A stretch of DNA of 64,000 nucleotides from Porphyromonas somerae DSM 23386 (GTDB lineage Bacteria; Bacteroidota; Bacteroidia; Bacteroidales; Porphyromonadaceae): the NCBI RefSeq assembly GCF_000372405.1, contig NZ_AQVC01000005.1, positions 1 to 64,000 of the forward strand, written 5' to 3'. How positions within the stretch are numbered: the first letter of the stretch is position 1; each line of letters opens with the position of its first letter. Under the pieces are notes generated by a model. The model had not been told where the DNA came from, did not search any database, and saw only the letters and a program-made list of their open reading frames with translations. Of this stretch, positions 15,976 through 26,689 are shown piece after piece. Position numbers and translations under genes: made by a program.

Positions 15976-17716
15976 CGCACTTCTCTCTACCATCTATATG
16001 GATATCGACGATATAGAGCTGCACAGCGAAGCGACCCTTCCGCTGAAATTCCTCAATCGAATAGAGGATATCAAAGGGTCGGCCGCTAGCAATCAAGGGA
16101 AGCAACTCTGCCTGATTGTAGGCAACGGCTTGGTAGATAGGCATCTCATTGGGCATGGAGATCATCAGCCTGAGGTGGCTCTTTTTATAGCCCATCAATC
16201 TAGGAGGGGTAACGCTCACCACACCACGAGTCATGAAGAGAGGCTTTTCATTGCCTGGCCCATAAGGGGCAAGGCTCCTCAATTGCCTACGTAGCTTGGG
16301 GGTAATATCGGATAGTTCTAGCGGATAATCGATGACATGGCGGGGCTGGAGGTCCTCCATAGTGAGCTCTTCATCGGCTTGATGAGTAGCATTTTGAATA
16401 AATTGGTGGAGGTACTTCTTTTGGATCGTGAGCCCTGCTGCAAAGGGGTGACCACCAAAGTTATCGAGGATATCTTTATTGGCTTCTAAAAGGGTGTGGA
16501 TATCGTAGCCCATCACACTTCGGGCGGAACCATTGACGCGATCGTCTTGGGTATCGGTGAGGACGATGGTGGGACGATTGTACCGCTCCGAAAGACGCGA
16601 TGCCACTATCCCTATCACGCCATTGTGCCACGAAGGATCGTAGACAATGATGATCTTGCGATCCTCCATATCTGTGAAGCTCTCCACTATCTCATTGGCC
16701 TCCTGTGTGATGGAGTGGTCAATCAGACGCCGCTGGTTATTGTACTCATCGATATGATAGCTCATCTCTCGTGCCTCCTTGGCATCGCGTGCCAGTAGTA
16801 GGTCCACTGACTCTCGACCACTCTGCACTCTCCCTGAGGCATTGATGCGAGGACCAATCTTGAAGATGATATCGCTCATATCGAGCTGTTTGCTCTGCAA
16901 GCCACTCACATTGATAATGCTCTTAAGGCCAAGAGAGGGTCGGCGATTGAGCTTTTTCAGACCATAATAGGCGAGGATCCGATTTTCCCCCACTAGGGGC
17001 ACCAAGTCGGCAGCAATACTTACCGCCACAAGGTCGAGCATATTATCCAGAAGGCGCCTATCGGTGCCATTGCTCAATCCGAAGGCCTGCATCAGCTTGT
17101 ACCCTACCCCACAGCCAGATAGCTCTTTGAAAGGGTAAGGGGAGCCTTTGAGCTTAGGATTGAGGTTGGCAACTGCCTCGGGAAGGGCGTCATCTGGGAC
17201 ATGGTGGTCGCAGATAATGATATCAATGCCTAGGCTCTTGGCATACGCCACCATGTCATTGGCCTTGATACCGCAATCGAGCACAATCATCAGCTTCACA
17301 CCCGCTTCATGAGCATACTCAATCGCCTGACGTGAGATGCCACTCCCCTCCTCGTATCTATCGGGAATATAATACTCTATCGCCGTGGTAATATACCGCA
17401 GATACTTATAAACTAGGGTAACGGCGGTGATGCCATCCACATCATAATCGCCATAAACGATGATCTTCTCTTTATTGCCGATCGCCTTATTTAGGCGGGC
17501 AACAGCCTTGGTCATATCAGGCATCAGGAAGGGATCATGGAGTTCTCTAAGCGATGGCTTAAGGTAGCTAGAGAGCTCTTCACTACTGCGAATGCCTCGC
17601 TTCATCACCACCTCCACAGTCGAAGGCAGAAGCTTAGCATCTCGGCACAAACCCTCAGCTATCTCCTGCTCATCGCTCCCCAATGGCTCATATTTCCAAA
17701 CTAAATCCATAGACAC
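15953..17716 (-). CDS. recJ: Single-stranded-DNA-specific exonuclease RecJ
   Basis: A 587-residue 5'-3' ssDNA exonuclease of the DHH superfamily, acting in recombination and mismatch repair. Motifs: YGDYDVDGITA (I), LDCGIK (II), ICDHHVPDD (III, the DHH), and the DHHA1 motif GGHPFAAGL near residue 430, with an OB-like C-terminal part. Length is normal. Its 3' end overlaps recQ, an association that makes sense because RecQ and RecJ act together on gapped DNA. Confidence 0.95.
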   Translation of the reverse strand: MSMDLVWKYEPLGSDEQEIAEGLCRDAKLLPSTVEVVMKRGIRSSEELSSYLKPSLRELHDPFLMPDMTKAVARLNKAIGNKEKIIVYGDYDVDGITAVTLVYKYLRYITTAIEYYIPDRYEEGSGISRQAIEYAHEAGVKLMIVLDCGIKANDMVAYAKSLGIDIIICDHHVPDDALPEAVANLNPKLKGSPYPFKELSGCGVGYKLMQAFGLSNGTDRRLLDNMLDLVAVSIAADLVPLVGENRILAYYGLKKLNRRPSLGLKSIINVSGLQSKQLDMSDIIFKIGPRINASGRVQSGRESVDLLLARDAKEAREMSYHIDEYNNQRRLIDHSITQEANEIVESFTDMEDRKIIIVYDPSWHNGVIGIVASRLSERYNRPTIVLTDTQDDRVNGSARSVMGYDIHTLLEANKDILDNFGGHPFAAGLTIQKKYLHQFIQNATHQADEELTMEDLQPRHVIDYPLELSDITPKLRRQLRSLAPYGPGNEKPLFMTRGVVSVTPPRLMGYKKSHLRLMISMPNEMPIYQAVAYNQAELLPLIASGRPFDILYSIEEFQRKGRFAVQLYIVDIHIDGREKCDETPAIH

Positions 17717-17851
17717 AAAGATACCAAAAGTAACCTATTTTCTCCCCCTTATTCCCTATTACCTACCCCCTCCACCACAAAAACACGTAATAGATTGCCC
17801 CAAAAACACATAATGGAAGTTGTAAGTAATAGATAATCAACTATAAACAAT

Positions 17852-17887
17852 GGTACCCACCTACGGACGAATCCATAGGTGGGTACC
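17852..17887 (-). terminator. Hairpin downstream of the SusCD locus
   Basis: A perfect 12-bp inverted repeat (GGTACCCACCTA / TAGGTGGGTACC, 12-nt loop) lies 36 bp after the BACON gene ends. On the minus strand it is followed by ATTGTTTATAG, a poor T-tract, so termination is plausible but not certain. Confidence 0.55.
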
Positions 17888-17923
17888 TAAACAAACAATT
17901 ACAAAGTAAAGGATGATCGTCCT

Positions 17924-19042
17924 TTATTTCTTAGTGATGGTAAGATCAAAGAGTTGAGTGTCTTTATCAGCAAGCTTTAGCTGACCTTCACTACTCCATA
18001 TTATCATACCCTTAGGGAATACCTCAGTCTCCTTACCATCAATCTTGATTGTATACTTTTTACCCTTCGTCTTGAATACGAAATGGAACTGAGGGGTATC
18101 GGAATCCGTATTGAGTGGTGCCTCAAAGTAGAAGTCACCATGACCCCATAGACTACCTGAACCGAACTCAAATCCGACCCAAGCAGCCAAGAAATAGCCA
18201 CTAGGATTGGTCTTTAGATCGTGAGTGCCACAAGGAATAGTCATAGTACGTGTAGCAGGGTCATAATTGACAATCAAATCAAGACCAAACCCTGAGAGAA
18301 TAAAGCTCTCATTCTCTACGAGTGGGCTAAGGGTCCAGGTTTTATTTCGCTCGGTCCAGTCAATTTCTAACCAATAATGTGCATTGTAGTCACCTATAAG
18401 ATCAGCATACTGCAATTGCTGCGTTACTGGTATTGCTAACTTCATAACACCTGCAGATACATTGATGGTCCCCTTACGGTCTTTACCTGAGGGTAATACC
18501 TCTATCTCGAGTATACCGTCATGGATCGTATACTTGATCCATTGATCAGCACCATCGGGTAGTGTAACGGTAATAGGATCCACCACCTGGGAAATATCAT
18601 AAGAGACTTTACCACCTACAAGCGCCATAAAGATAGGTGAAGCATCCATAATATTACGCGTACCAAATTGGCTGATAGAAACCCTTTGGGTACCAGAAAC
18701 TCCAGATTTACCATCTAACTCCTTAATGAGCAATAGAGCAGTACGAAGCTCTGGGCTCTCATTTGGAGTGACCGTTACTTCTATTTTATCACCTACCTTC
18801 TTAGCAGTAAGCCAAGACTCTTCGCAGGAGATAGTGAAATCACTGCTATTCATTTTGATTGTCCCCACTCCACCGATGGCTTGATACTCTACATCGGCAG
18901 ATACTATTTGAAGATCAATCTCAGCAGGGTTGAATGGATTTATCTCACTCTCATTGGACTTCTTACAGCTAGTAGAAAGCCCTATCAAAGCGATGAGGGA
19001 GAGAATTATACTGGCTATATTAATTATCTTCTTCATATTCAT
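17924..19042 (-). CDS. BACON-domain lipoprotein
   Basis: A 372-residue lipoprotein (lipobox Cys at about 26, LSTSC). Two all-beta BACON-like repeats follow at about 50-125 and 140-210, each ending in an ISQFG/PVTQQ-type strand. The C-terminal half has no family I recognise. BACON domains usually mediate carbohydrate or mucin binding at the Bacteroidetes surface. Its start overlaps the stop of the DUF4302 gene by 1 nt, so it is the last gene of the SusC/SusD operon. Confidence 0.75.
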   Translation of the reverse strand: MNMKKIINIASIILSLIALIGLSTSCKKSNESEINPFNPAEIDLQIVSADVEYQAIGGVGTIKMNSSDFTISCEESWLTAKKVGDKIEVTVTPNESPELRTALLLIKELDGKSGVSGTQRVSISQFGTRNIMDASPIFMALVGGKVSYDISQVVDPITVTLPDGADQWIKYTIHDGILEIEVLPSGKDRKGTINVSAGVMKLAIPVTQQLQYADLIGDYNAHYWLEIDWTERNKTWTLSPLVENESFILSGFGLDLIVNYDPATRTMTIPCGTHDLKTNPSGYFLAAWVGFEFGSGSLWGHGDFYFEAPLNTDSDTPQFHFVFKTKGKKYTIKIDGKETEVFPKGMIIWSSEGQLKLADKDTQLFDLTITKK

Positions 19043-20322
19043 TACTTCTTAATAAAGATAGGTCTAATAATCTTATTAGGTTTGAGAGTTTTGTCCAATT
19101 TTTTTCCTTTAACATCCCGCAGATAGAAGGAATCAGCCTTATATGAGCCCCAAACCTTGTTGTCCACCAGCTTATAGGCAATAGAGCCATCAGCCGTCTC
19201 AATTTGCTTTGAGTACATACCGATCTCCTCATTACCCCATGTAAGATATCCCTCTGTAGTATCCCACATAGCTAGCTTAGTGCCAGGCTTGGACTCAATC
19301 TCCTGGACATAGACTGCGAACCGTCTATTCTTTGCATCAAAGTTGGCATAGAAGTAGTAATTCCAATCTGGGCATGTAACCTTGTACTTAGTGCTTCCTG
19401 CTTTTTCGAAGGTGACATTATACTCATGCTTAGAATCCTTCACGATATACTCACCAAGATACTCTGCATAGTACTTGTAATTGGGGTCTTCTCTAAGAGA
19501 TAAAGAGGTATTCTCAGCATTGAGGGTAGCAGTACTGGCATCGTAGGTGAGCTCAGTAACACCATTGAGTGGCAATTGAAACTTGATGCCTTTATCGGTA
19601 GGAATAAAGGGAACAATCACCTCATTGCCCTCGTCATTGATGTAGTAAAAGGTGTTGTTTTTATCAAAGAACAGCACCATATCTTTACCACCTACTTTAC
19701 CTGCGTAGGAGTCTTTGACCTGCTCTTCGATCAAATTCCAATCAAAGACTTTATCGTAACTCTTCATACAGGCCTCAAGATAATCCTCGGAGCTGGTTTT
19801 TGGACGGATAAGCTTTAGTATCTGTCCTTTATTCTTGCCCTTTAAGATGATCTCATCGGGATTAGTCTCCTCCTTTAGAAGGAATTCAAAATCACCTTCA
19901 TAGCCAAAACCTACACCTGCCCCTACACGATAATCTGGGTCAGCGAAGAAGTGTAGTGCTTCATTGTAGGTAACAAAGTTGAGCGACACACCTGCATCCG
20001 AACTAACCACATACTGACCACGCGAATACTTATGATCGCTAGATCTAGTTCGTTCGGAGGAAATAAATGCTTCACCATCTTTGGTAAATATGATGCTCAT
20101 CACATAGCCACCGTACTGCTTTTCACCACTTGGCTCACCTGGATAGTATTCGGCTATCCAGCCATTTGGAGAGCTGAGTAGCTTCTCCTGAAGTGCGGCC
20201 ATAGCATTGGCAGTACGCTCACTAGCGGACTCGTCGAAAAGTGACTCATGTTTTGGCGTACAAGCACCCAGTATCAAGAGTGATAGTGCCGCCATCAAAC
20301 TATATATATTAAATCGTTTCAT
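19042..20322 (-). CDS. DUF4302 domain lipoprotein
   Basis: A 426-residue surface lipoprotein (lipobox LGAC, Cys about 21). The N-terminal LLSSPNGWIAEYYP followed by GGYVMSIIFTKDG is the hallmark of DUF4302, a family found next to SusC/SusD pairs and zinc metallohydrolase lipoproteins. Binding target unknown. It starts 16 nt after the metallohydrolase and overlaps the BACON gene. Confidence 0.8.
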   Translation of the reverse strand: MKRFNIYSLMAALSLLILGACTPKHESLFDESASERTANAMAALQEKLLSSPNGWIAEYYPGEPSGEKQYGGYVMSIIFTKDGEAFISSERTRSSDHKYSRGQYVVSSDAGVSLNFVTYNEALHFFADPDYRVGAGVGFGYEGDFEFLLKEETNPDEIILKGKNKGQILKLIRPKTSSEDYLEACMKSYDKVFDWNLIEEQVKDSYAGKVGGKDMVLFFDKNNTFYYINDEGNEVIVPFIPTDKGIKFQLPLNGVTELTYDASTATLNAENTSLSLREDPNYKYYAEYLGEYIVKDSKHEYNVTFEKAGSTKYKVTCPDWNYYFYANFDAKNRRFAVYVQEIESKPGTKLAMWDTTEGYLTWGNEEIGMYSKQIETADGSIAYKLVDNKVWGSYKADSFYLRDVKGKKLDKTLKPNKIIRPIFIKK

Positions 20323-20338
20323 AGGTCAATTGATTGTT

Positions 20339-21448
20339 TTAATCGTTAGAAGTAGCTGCCTCTGTGCTTTCGTCATCAAGATGATCACCCATCTGAGTAG
20401 CTATGTAACATAAGGTAGGAGAACCAAACTTAGCGTCCTTAGGCTCTACCTTTATTTGCTTCTCAAGTGCTATCCTACCTGCCTTATAGTAGGCCTCCTG
20501 AGCAGCTTTGGTAGGAGCAGCCATTGGCACCTCTACATTGGCAAATAGTGGCTCCCAATCAGGAAGGATCAATTGCATCTGTGGGATCTCATGAAGTCGG
20601 CGATTATTGACGTCGCGAAGGACATCCATATCGATATTCCAATTATCCTTCATATAGGTCTTCATAATCTCTAGCTTCTGATGAATCTTGGCACTACCCT
20701 CTTCTCCTGCAGCCTTGAATATCTTATCCCACTGCTCCTGACTATAGGTAATATAGCAGGCGGTAAGCTCTGTGATATCCTCGCTAGGAGAGTGGCCTGC
20801 ATATGCCGTCACAAAGCCAAGTTCTGCATATTCACTCATCTTCTTACGATTGTGCCAAGAAGAAGGGGCATAACCACCTGCACTGATGGTATTATACTCT
20901 TGTGGCCACTTGACATTTTGGTGAAGGATATGAGTAAACTCGTGGTGCATAGTCTTGAAGTACATCTCGTTGAGGTTGTCGGGATTTTTTTCATTCACCC
21001 AGTTACCACGATAAATGGTCACCTTAAGCCCCCCCTCAGCAGTAGCCAAGACGATGGTTCCATCATTATTCCACGATGCAGAGCCTACGATATGTATAAT
21101 TCTTGGAGCCAATCGACGCATAAAGTGCATGCCTGCTACCTCATCATAGACACCAAACCATGAATGGCGGAAGATGTTGGCCAGTTTCATTGAGTTTTCG
21201 ATGGTTGAGGGGACTAGCTGCTTTGACCGATCCCGCTCATTATCCTCCATACGATACTTGAAGTCTACATTATAGGCATTGACATAGTTTTTATCCAACC
21301 ATTTATCAAAGGCGTTCTTCTCCGTCGTGGGCTTCTTTACGACCGATTTATTTTCATCAGGTTGGTCACCCTTACAGCCCATAGCTATCATACTAATAAG
21401 GGCTATCAGTAGTACCGACCAAGTATATTTACTAATTAGTTTATTCAT
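20339..21448 (-). CDS. Substrate import-associated zinc metallohydrolase lipoprotein
   Basis: A 369-residue lipoprotein (lipobox IAMGC, Cys25). The zincin motif HEFTH is at 169-173 in MHHEFTHILHQ, and a downstream Glu-rich segment (EDITELTACY) could supply the third ligand. It fits the family described as substrate import-associated zinc metallohydrolase (TIGR04549-like), encoded next to TonB-dependent SusC/SusD transporters. It presumably cleaves a peptide-containing substrate before uptake; the substrate is not known. It follows susD by 15 nt. Confidence 0.85.
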   Translation of the reverse strand: MNKLISKYTWSVLLIALISMIAMGCKGDQPDENKSVVKKPTTEKNAFDKWLDKNYVNAYNVDFKYRMEDNERDRSKQLVPSTIENSMKLANIFRHSWFGVYDEVAGMHFMRRLAPRIIHIVGSASWNNDGTIVLATAEGGLKVTIYRGNWVNEKNPDNLNEMYFKTMHHEFTHILHQNVKWPQEYNTISAGGYAPSSWHNRKKMSEYAELGFVTAYAGHSPSEDITELTACYITYSQEQWDKIFKAAGEEGSAKIHQKLEIMKTYMKDNWNIDMDVLRDVNNRRLHEIPQMQLILPDWEPLFANVEVPMAAPTKAAQEAYYKAGRIALEKQIKVEPKDAKFGSPTLCYIATQMGDHLDDESTEAATSND

Positions 21449-21463
21449 AACACACTTAAATAT

Positions 21464-23005
21464 TTAGAGATTGTTACTTGGGTTAGGAGTTAGTCCAGCT
21501 GCCACTACTGGGGCAGGGATAGGAAGTGCCTTTCGAGGATCATCGGACTTCAAGGTGATAGGATTCTCTTGGAATAGATTATGGGTAATCTCTATACCAT
21601 ACCTCTTGATATCATCCCACCTTTCGCCACTATGTACCGAAAGGATACGCTTGGCATGCAATACAGCTTGCATCATATAAGTTTGATCACCCTCCTTCAA
21701 TTCAAATTTAGGATGTAGTGGCTTCGTCACTGGGCTCACCTCTTCCGGATCCTCCATCAAACCTTTGTAATAACTCTTAATATCACTGGTCGTCGCACCA
21801 TTTCCACCCTTGGATTGATACCACATAGATAGATCGCTAGCGGCATCATCATACTTCTCAAGCATCACTCTAGCCTCAGCTCGGAGGAGTAAGGTCTTAT
21901 CCGTAGTGAATGGGAATACTACCACGTGAGGCTGGCCAATGCCAGCTACAGCATCTGTGTATTCAAATATCTCCTGATACTTAGGTAACCACACCATGTG
22001 CGATGGATTGCCTCTGTAGTAGAGTACATCATAATCCACCAATTGACTACCCCATGGACCAGGGCTACGAAGTGTCTGCTTACTAGCGATCTGACCAGTA
22101 TGTGCATACCTACGATCCGTGTACCTCCTACCCCAGCGAGAGCGAGTAGCCACGATCATTAGATTGGCTGGCTCTTTAGCACTGTGATAGCCATAAGTCC
22201 ACTCTTTGGTATTGGTATATTTCTTGGCATACTCCGAGATATTACGCAGAGTAGGTGCAATATTGGTACCTAGTACCTCTGTAGCATACTTCTCGGCCTT
22301 ATCCCACTTTTCGTAATAGAGGTAAAACTGTGTAGCAAATGCTAGAGCAGCTCTCTTATTGAAGTGGTACATAGGTACCGAATAAAAGTCTTCAGATATT
22401 TCGGGGAGTGCCTCTAGAATGTCCTTCTCCATCTGCTCATAGTTTTCCTTTACGCTGGGACGCTCATGCTTCACACCGATTTCAGTCTCAGGCTCAGTAG
22501 AATAAGGTATACCAAGATCAGAATCTGAGGTCTGCCCATTGTAAGCTTGTGAAAATACATTGACCAATATAAAGTGGCTATATGCTCTACACATTAAAGC
22601 TTCGGCCTTTGCAGCTTTGAGCCTAGGGGTGGTAGCACCTCCCAATTCTTCAATAGCTTCTAGGGCTTGATTGGCATTGGAGATGGCCAGATAACACATC
22701 TGCCAAAGTCTCTGAGTGGTATCCCAATCGGGCTCTGTATTGCCCTTCCAATGATAATTCTCTTGGATAAAGATATCAGGAAGTGGATAGGCATCTCCAT
22801 TATCATCGACGTTGTCGGTACGGTGCTCCAATATTCCTAGAGGAAAGAGTGTGGGATAAGCAGCCACAAGTATCTGCGTTACCTTTTGCTCCTCATCAAG
22901 CTCTGCACGCATATCTGGCATAGTATCAAGAAACTTATTGCATCCAGATAGGGCTACTAGGGAGCAGAGCGATAAAGTAGCTATTATTTTATTTACTATT
23001 TTCAT
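21464..23005 (-). CDS. SusD/RagB family nutrient-binding lipoprotein
   Basis: A surface lipoprotein forming the lid of the SusC channel. From the chosen Met (23005) the protein begins MKIVNKII with lipobox LSGC at Cys22, followed by the SusD-typical NKFLDTMP. SusD features include helical TPR-like stretches (LWQMCYLAISNANQALEAI, AEALMCRAYSHFILVNVFSQ) and the C-terminal ERWDDIKRYG. A longer frame reaches 23038 but would bury the signal peptide. It overlaps or abuts the susC end at 23028. Confidence 0.92.
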   Translation of the reverse strand: MKIVNKIIATLSLCSLVALSGCNKFLDTMPDMRAELDEEQKVTQILVAAYPTLFPLGILEHRTDNVDDNGDAYPLPDIFIQENYHWKGNTEPDWDTTQRLWQMCYLAISNANQALEAIEELGGATTPRLKAAKAEALMCRAYSHFILVNVFSQAYNGQTSDSDLGIPYSTEPETEIGVKHERPSVKENYEQMEKDILEALPEISEDFYSVPMYHFNKRAALAFATQFYLYYEKWDKAEKYATEVLGTNIAPTLRNISEYAKKYTNTKEWTYGYHSAKEPANLMIVATRSRWGRRYTDRRYAHTGQIASKQTLRSPGPWGSQLVDYDVLYYRGNPSHMVWLPKYQEIFEYTDAVAGIGQPHVVVFPFTTDKTLLLRAEARVMLEKYDDAASDLSMWYQSKGGNGATTSDIKSYYKGLMEDPEEVSPVTKPLHPKFELKEGDQTYMMQAVLHAKRILSVHSGERWDDIKRYGIEITHNLFQENPITLKSDDPRKALPIPAPVVAAGLTPNPSNNL

Positions 23006-23027
23006 ATCAAATATCATTCTATCACGA

Positions 23028-26000
23028 TTAGAAACCAAGTCTTAGCGTAGCGGTCACCTGCTTAGGTACAGGAGCAGAGACACCACCTGATTGGAAAAAC
23101 TCTGGGTCTTGCCCTCTCAGCTCTGGATCAGCATAGAGAAGTAGCAGATTGGTAGCTTGAAGCTTTACAGAAGCACTCTTGAGATAATTCAAGCGGCTCT
23201 CTAAGAAGTCACGTGGTACATCGTAAGAGAGTGATAGCTCCTTAAGACGTACAAAGTCACCCTTTGCTACCCTAGCTGTAGAGTAGTTGTAGGCATTGTA
23301 ACCTCTGTCGCTATTACCATTATAGTACACATCTAGTTGAGAAAGCACCTTAGGTATATTGGTGATCTTTTCATCACCAGGCACCATCCAACGGTCTTGG
23401 AAATCCTTAGGTGTAGCGTCTAGGTCACTATACCAGCTTCTGAATACAGGATTAAGCCTCAACTTATTTCCACCTGAGTAAGTAATGAATACGTTGAGTC
23501 GAAAGCCTTTGTAGGTAAAGATGTTACCAAAACTACCATTAATAGTAGGATCAATTGGTCCTTCATACTTCAGGTAATCGATATTCTCACGATCCTGGAA
23601 GTTGATAGCACCATAATTGTCTTTTGTAATCTTATTCCCATTGATATTAAATACAGGGAATCCTTCTTCATCAAGTCCATCAAAAGGAATTGAGAAAAGT
23701 CCACGTACTGGGTAACCTTCACGGGCAAATCCAGTACCAGTAATAAAGTCGATCACACGACTACGATTATCAAGCTTAGTTACCTCATTGGAGTTGTAAC
23801 CAAAGATAAAGCTAGTAGTCCAGCCGAAGTCCTTTGTCTTGATATTTTGAGTTGATAGGGAAACTTCTAGACCGTGACTCTTCATAGAGGCTACGTTACC
23901 GATTCTATTAACTTCACCACCTACACCTTGAGTATTGGTATACCCAATCAAGTCAAAGTTATTACGCTTATACCAGTCAACAGCTAGATTAATCCTATTA
24001 TTCAAGAAACCTACATCAGCACCCACATTGAGCTCGTGCTTTTTCTCGTAGGTAAGTCCACTATTCTCTAGATTACGCACCTCTAGTCCCGACTCAGTTA
24101 CACTTGCCGATGGTCTCCATGGATTATAGCTTCCAATGATCACACGAGAGTTGGTTACCCAGCGTGGACCTGCATCTGCAGTCAGTGAGTAAGATGCTTT
24201 AAGCGTTAGGTTAGAAAGCACATCCGAAAGGTGATCGCGGAAGAAATCCTCTTCATGAGCATTCCAAGCGGCTGCAACGTTCCAAGTAGGCAACCAGCGA
24301 GCCTTACGTGTTTTTCCCAAACGGTTAGAACCCTCATAGCGTCCAGTAGCAGTCAATGTATACTTACCTTGATAAGAATAGGTAGCCGTAGCAAAGAAAG
24401 CTAGTGTACGTACACGTGTATTGTATAGGTAGTAGTAATCTGAATTACCCTCCTTCATGTGCTTAAAGGCATTATATTCCCAGAAAGGTACTTCACCATT
24501 GGAGTATTGCATACCCCATCCATCAAATCCATCACTAGACCTATCCTGAGCATTGAGCTCCATACCAGCATAAGTGTTGAAGATGTGGCTCTCACCAAAT
24601 ACTGTATTGTACTGACCTGATAGGCGGAAGTCGTAGCTGTACATCTTATAGTTATTGATGTTGTAGAATCCACCATTAGGAAGTATACTAAATGGTAGTG
24701 AATTGGGCTTATCTGGGTCGGTGTATAGCCATGGGTTCCGATCTACAATGGTCGCATCCCCCATTGCACGATAGGCAAGAGCCTGGTTGGAGCCGTCCTT
24801 AATCTTATGCTCCTGTTTTGTACCAGAATACTTAAATGCTCCAAGTGCCTTAAAAGTAAGACTCTGTATAGGTTTGTAACTTATTTCGCCCTGAACTTAG
24901 CATCAAATACATCTAGATCCATATAGTTATTCTCCAACTCCTTATGAATATTAAATGGAGCATAGTTACGGGTATAAGCTACGTTAGGATCCAAAGTTCT
25001 ACTCGTATTGAGTGCATACGAATAGGGGTTAATATCAAAGTCTCTTGATACTGTACCATTTACAGCATCCGTTCCTTGACTTAGAGAACCTGGTGCTTTC
25101 TGCTTACGATAAGAGACATTAGCAATCGCATTGATATTCACTTTATCACTGAAGTGATAAGTATTATTGAGATTAGCGGTATACCTATTGACATTACTTG
25201 CCACCATCCACCCTGGGTCAGTCATTACAGAGAGGGATACATAGGTCTGATTTTTTTCAGTACCCGAACTCATACTGATTGAGTGATTCATCATTACAGC
25301 TGGTGAGAAAAGCTCCGCAAACCAGTCAGTATTCCTCATTTCAGCAGCACGGAGGTAATCAGCACGTGCCTCAGGTGTATTAGGCAGTCCCCACTGACCA
25401 GTGGTAGGATTGTATTGGTGAGTTAGTTGGTACATTCTACCATACTCTCCAGAGGTGCTACTCCTGAAAGTCTCTGCAAAAGTAAGCCATCCCTTTTGAC
25501 GTAGCTCCTCGTAAAAGCCCATCTGGTCTTGAGAATTCATAATATTGAATTCATTGTAAGATGGAATTAATCGAGAGGTAAATTCGCCCGTGTAACTAAA
25601 GCTACTCGTACCCGATTTACCCTTTTTAGTAGTGATCACAATCACACCTGCCATCGCCTTGGCACCATAAATAGAAGTCGCACTACCATCCTTCAAAATT
25701 TGGAAGCTCTCAATGTCATCAGGGTTAAGCCCTGCAATCGCAGAGCTGATCAATGTGGTAGCATCTCCCGAGCTAAGAGCATCGGCACTTACCTCCACCA
25801 CATTTTCCTGAATTACACCATCAACTACCCATAGAGGCTTTGAATCACCATAAATAGAAGTGGCACCACGTACTCTAATCTTTGGAGCTGTACCAAAAGT
25901 ACCAGATACGTTTTGAACCGTTACACCAGCTGATCTTCCCTCGAGACCACGGCTTAGGTCCGCAACGCCATCTAGCTTGACATCCTTTGCATCTAGCTTA

Positions 26001-26437
26001 TCTGTAGCTCCTGTAAAAAGACGTTTATCCTGAGCAACCATACCTGTCACTACTACTGTCTCTAGCATCTCGGCGGATTCTTTGAGCTTGATAGTGACGG
26101 GGCCTGCGTTTTTCACGGTAAACTCTTGCTCCTCTAGTCCTACAAAGGAGATAACTAAGACATCACCTACCTTACACTCTAGTGAAAACTCTCCATCGAG
26201 ATTGGTATTGGTTCCTTTGTTTTGGTTTTTGATACGAATGGTAGCCATAGGTATGGGCTCACCATTAGAAGCTTCGAGTACCACCCCTTTTAGGGTAATG
26301 GTCTTAGCTTGTACCTCCACTGAAGTTTTGCTCGAACTCTCGTCATTGGCAAGTAGCTCATTAGATGAGTTACTTACGACGGGGAGCAGAAAACAGGCTA
26401 TTGGAAGTAGCCAAGCCTTGCGTTCTATTCTTCTCAT
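23028..26437 (-). pseudogene. SusC/RagA TonB-dependent outer-membrane transporter, frameshifted
   Basis: Two open frames together give one SusC-type protein of about 1,136 residues. The first (26437-24881, 518 codons) has a signal peptide, a carboxypeptidase-like domain (TITLKGVVLEASNGEP), the LETVVVTGM TonB-box region and the plug (SIYGAKAMAGVIVITTKKGK). It stops at 24881. Reading on in the next frame restores continuous homology, from AEISYKPIQSLTFKALG through MGDATIV, and the barrel continues to the C-terminal TATLRLGF. A single missing base at about 24887-24891 explains the break. It may be a real mutation, phase variation or an assembly error. A good promoter and an intact susD downstream argue that the locus is otherwise functional. 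Confidence 0.9.
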
Positions 26438-26521
26438 AAATTCAGTAAAAAAGTTATTAATTAGCTTTTAATTGTTCAGGTTAAAGAGGTCTTTTCACAG
26501 TCCTCAGAATACTTAAGAACT

Positions 26522-26553
26522 CAAATATAGGTATAATATTTCTTATATTCAAA
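26522..26553 (-). promoter_or_regulatory. Promoter of the SusC/SusD operon
   Basis: Minus strand: TTTG (26553-26550), 20 nt, TATATTTG (26529-26522), an exact Bacteroidetes promoter. It predicts a start near 26515 and a leader of about 78 nt. An 11-A run (26561-26571) lies just upstream. Confidence 0.8.
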
Positions 26554-26689
26554 TTTGTGTAAAAAAAAAAACGCTAAAATCACAGGGAAAATAGAGGTAG
26601 GTTATCTCTGGTTTATTTTTAATGTATAACTAAAGCGTATAGAAATTGGAAAAAGTGAATAGGATAGAATACCGTTTATCCCAGTGCTC

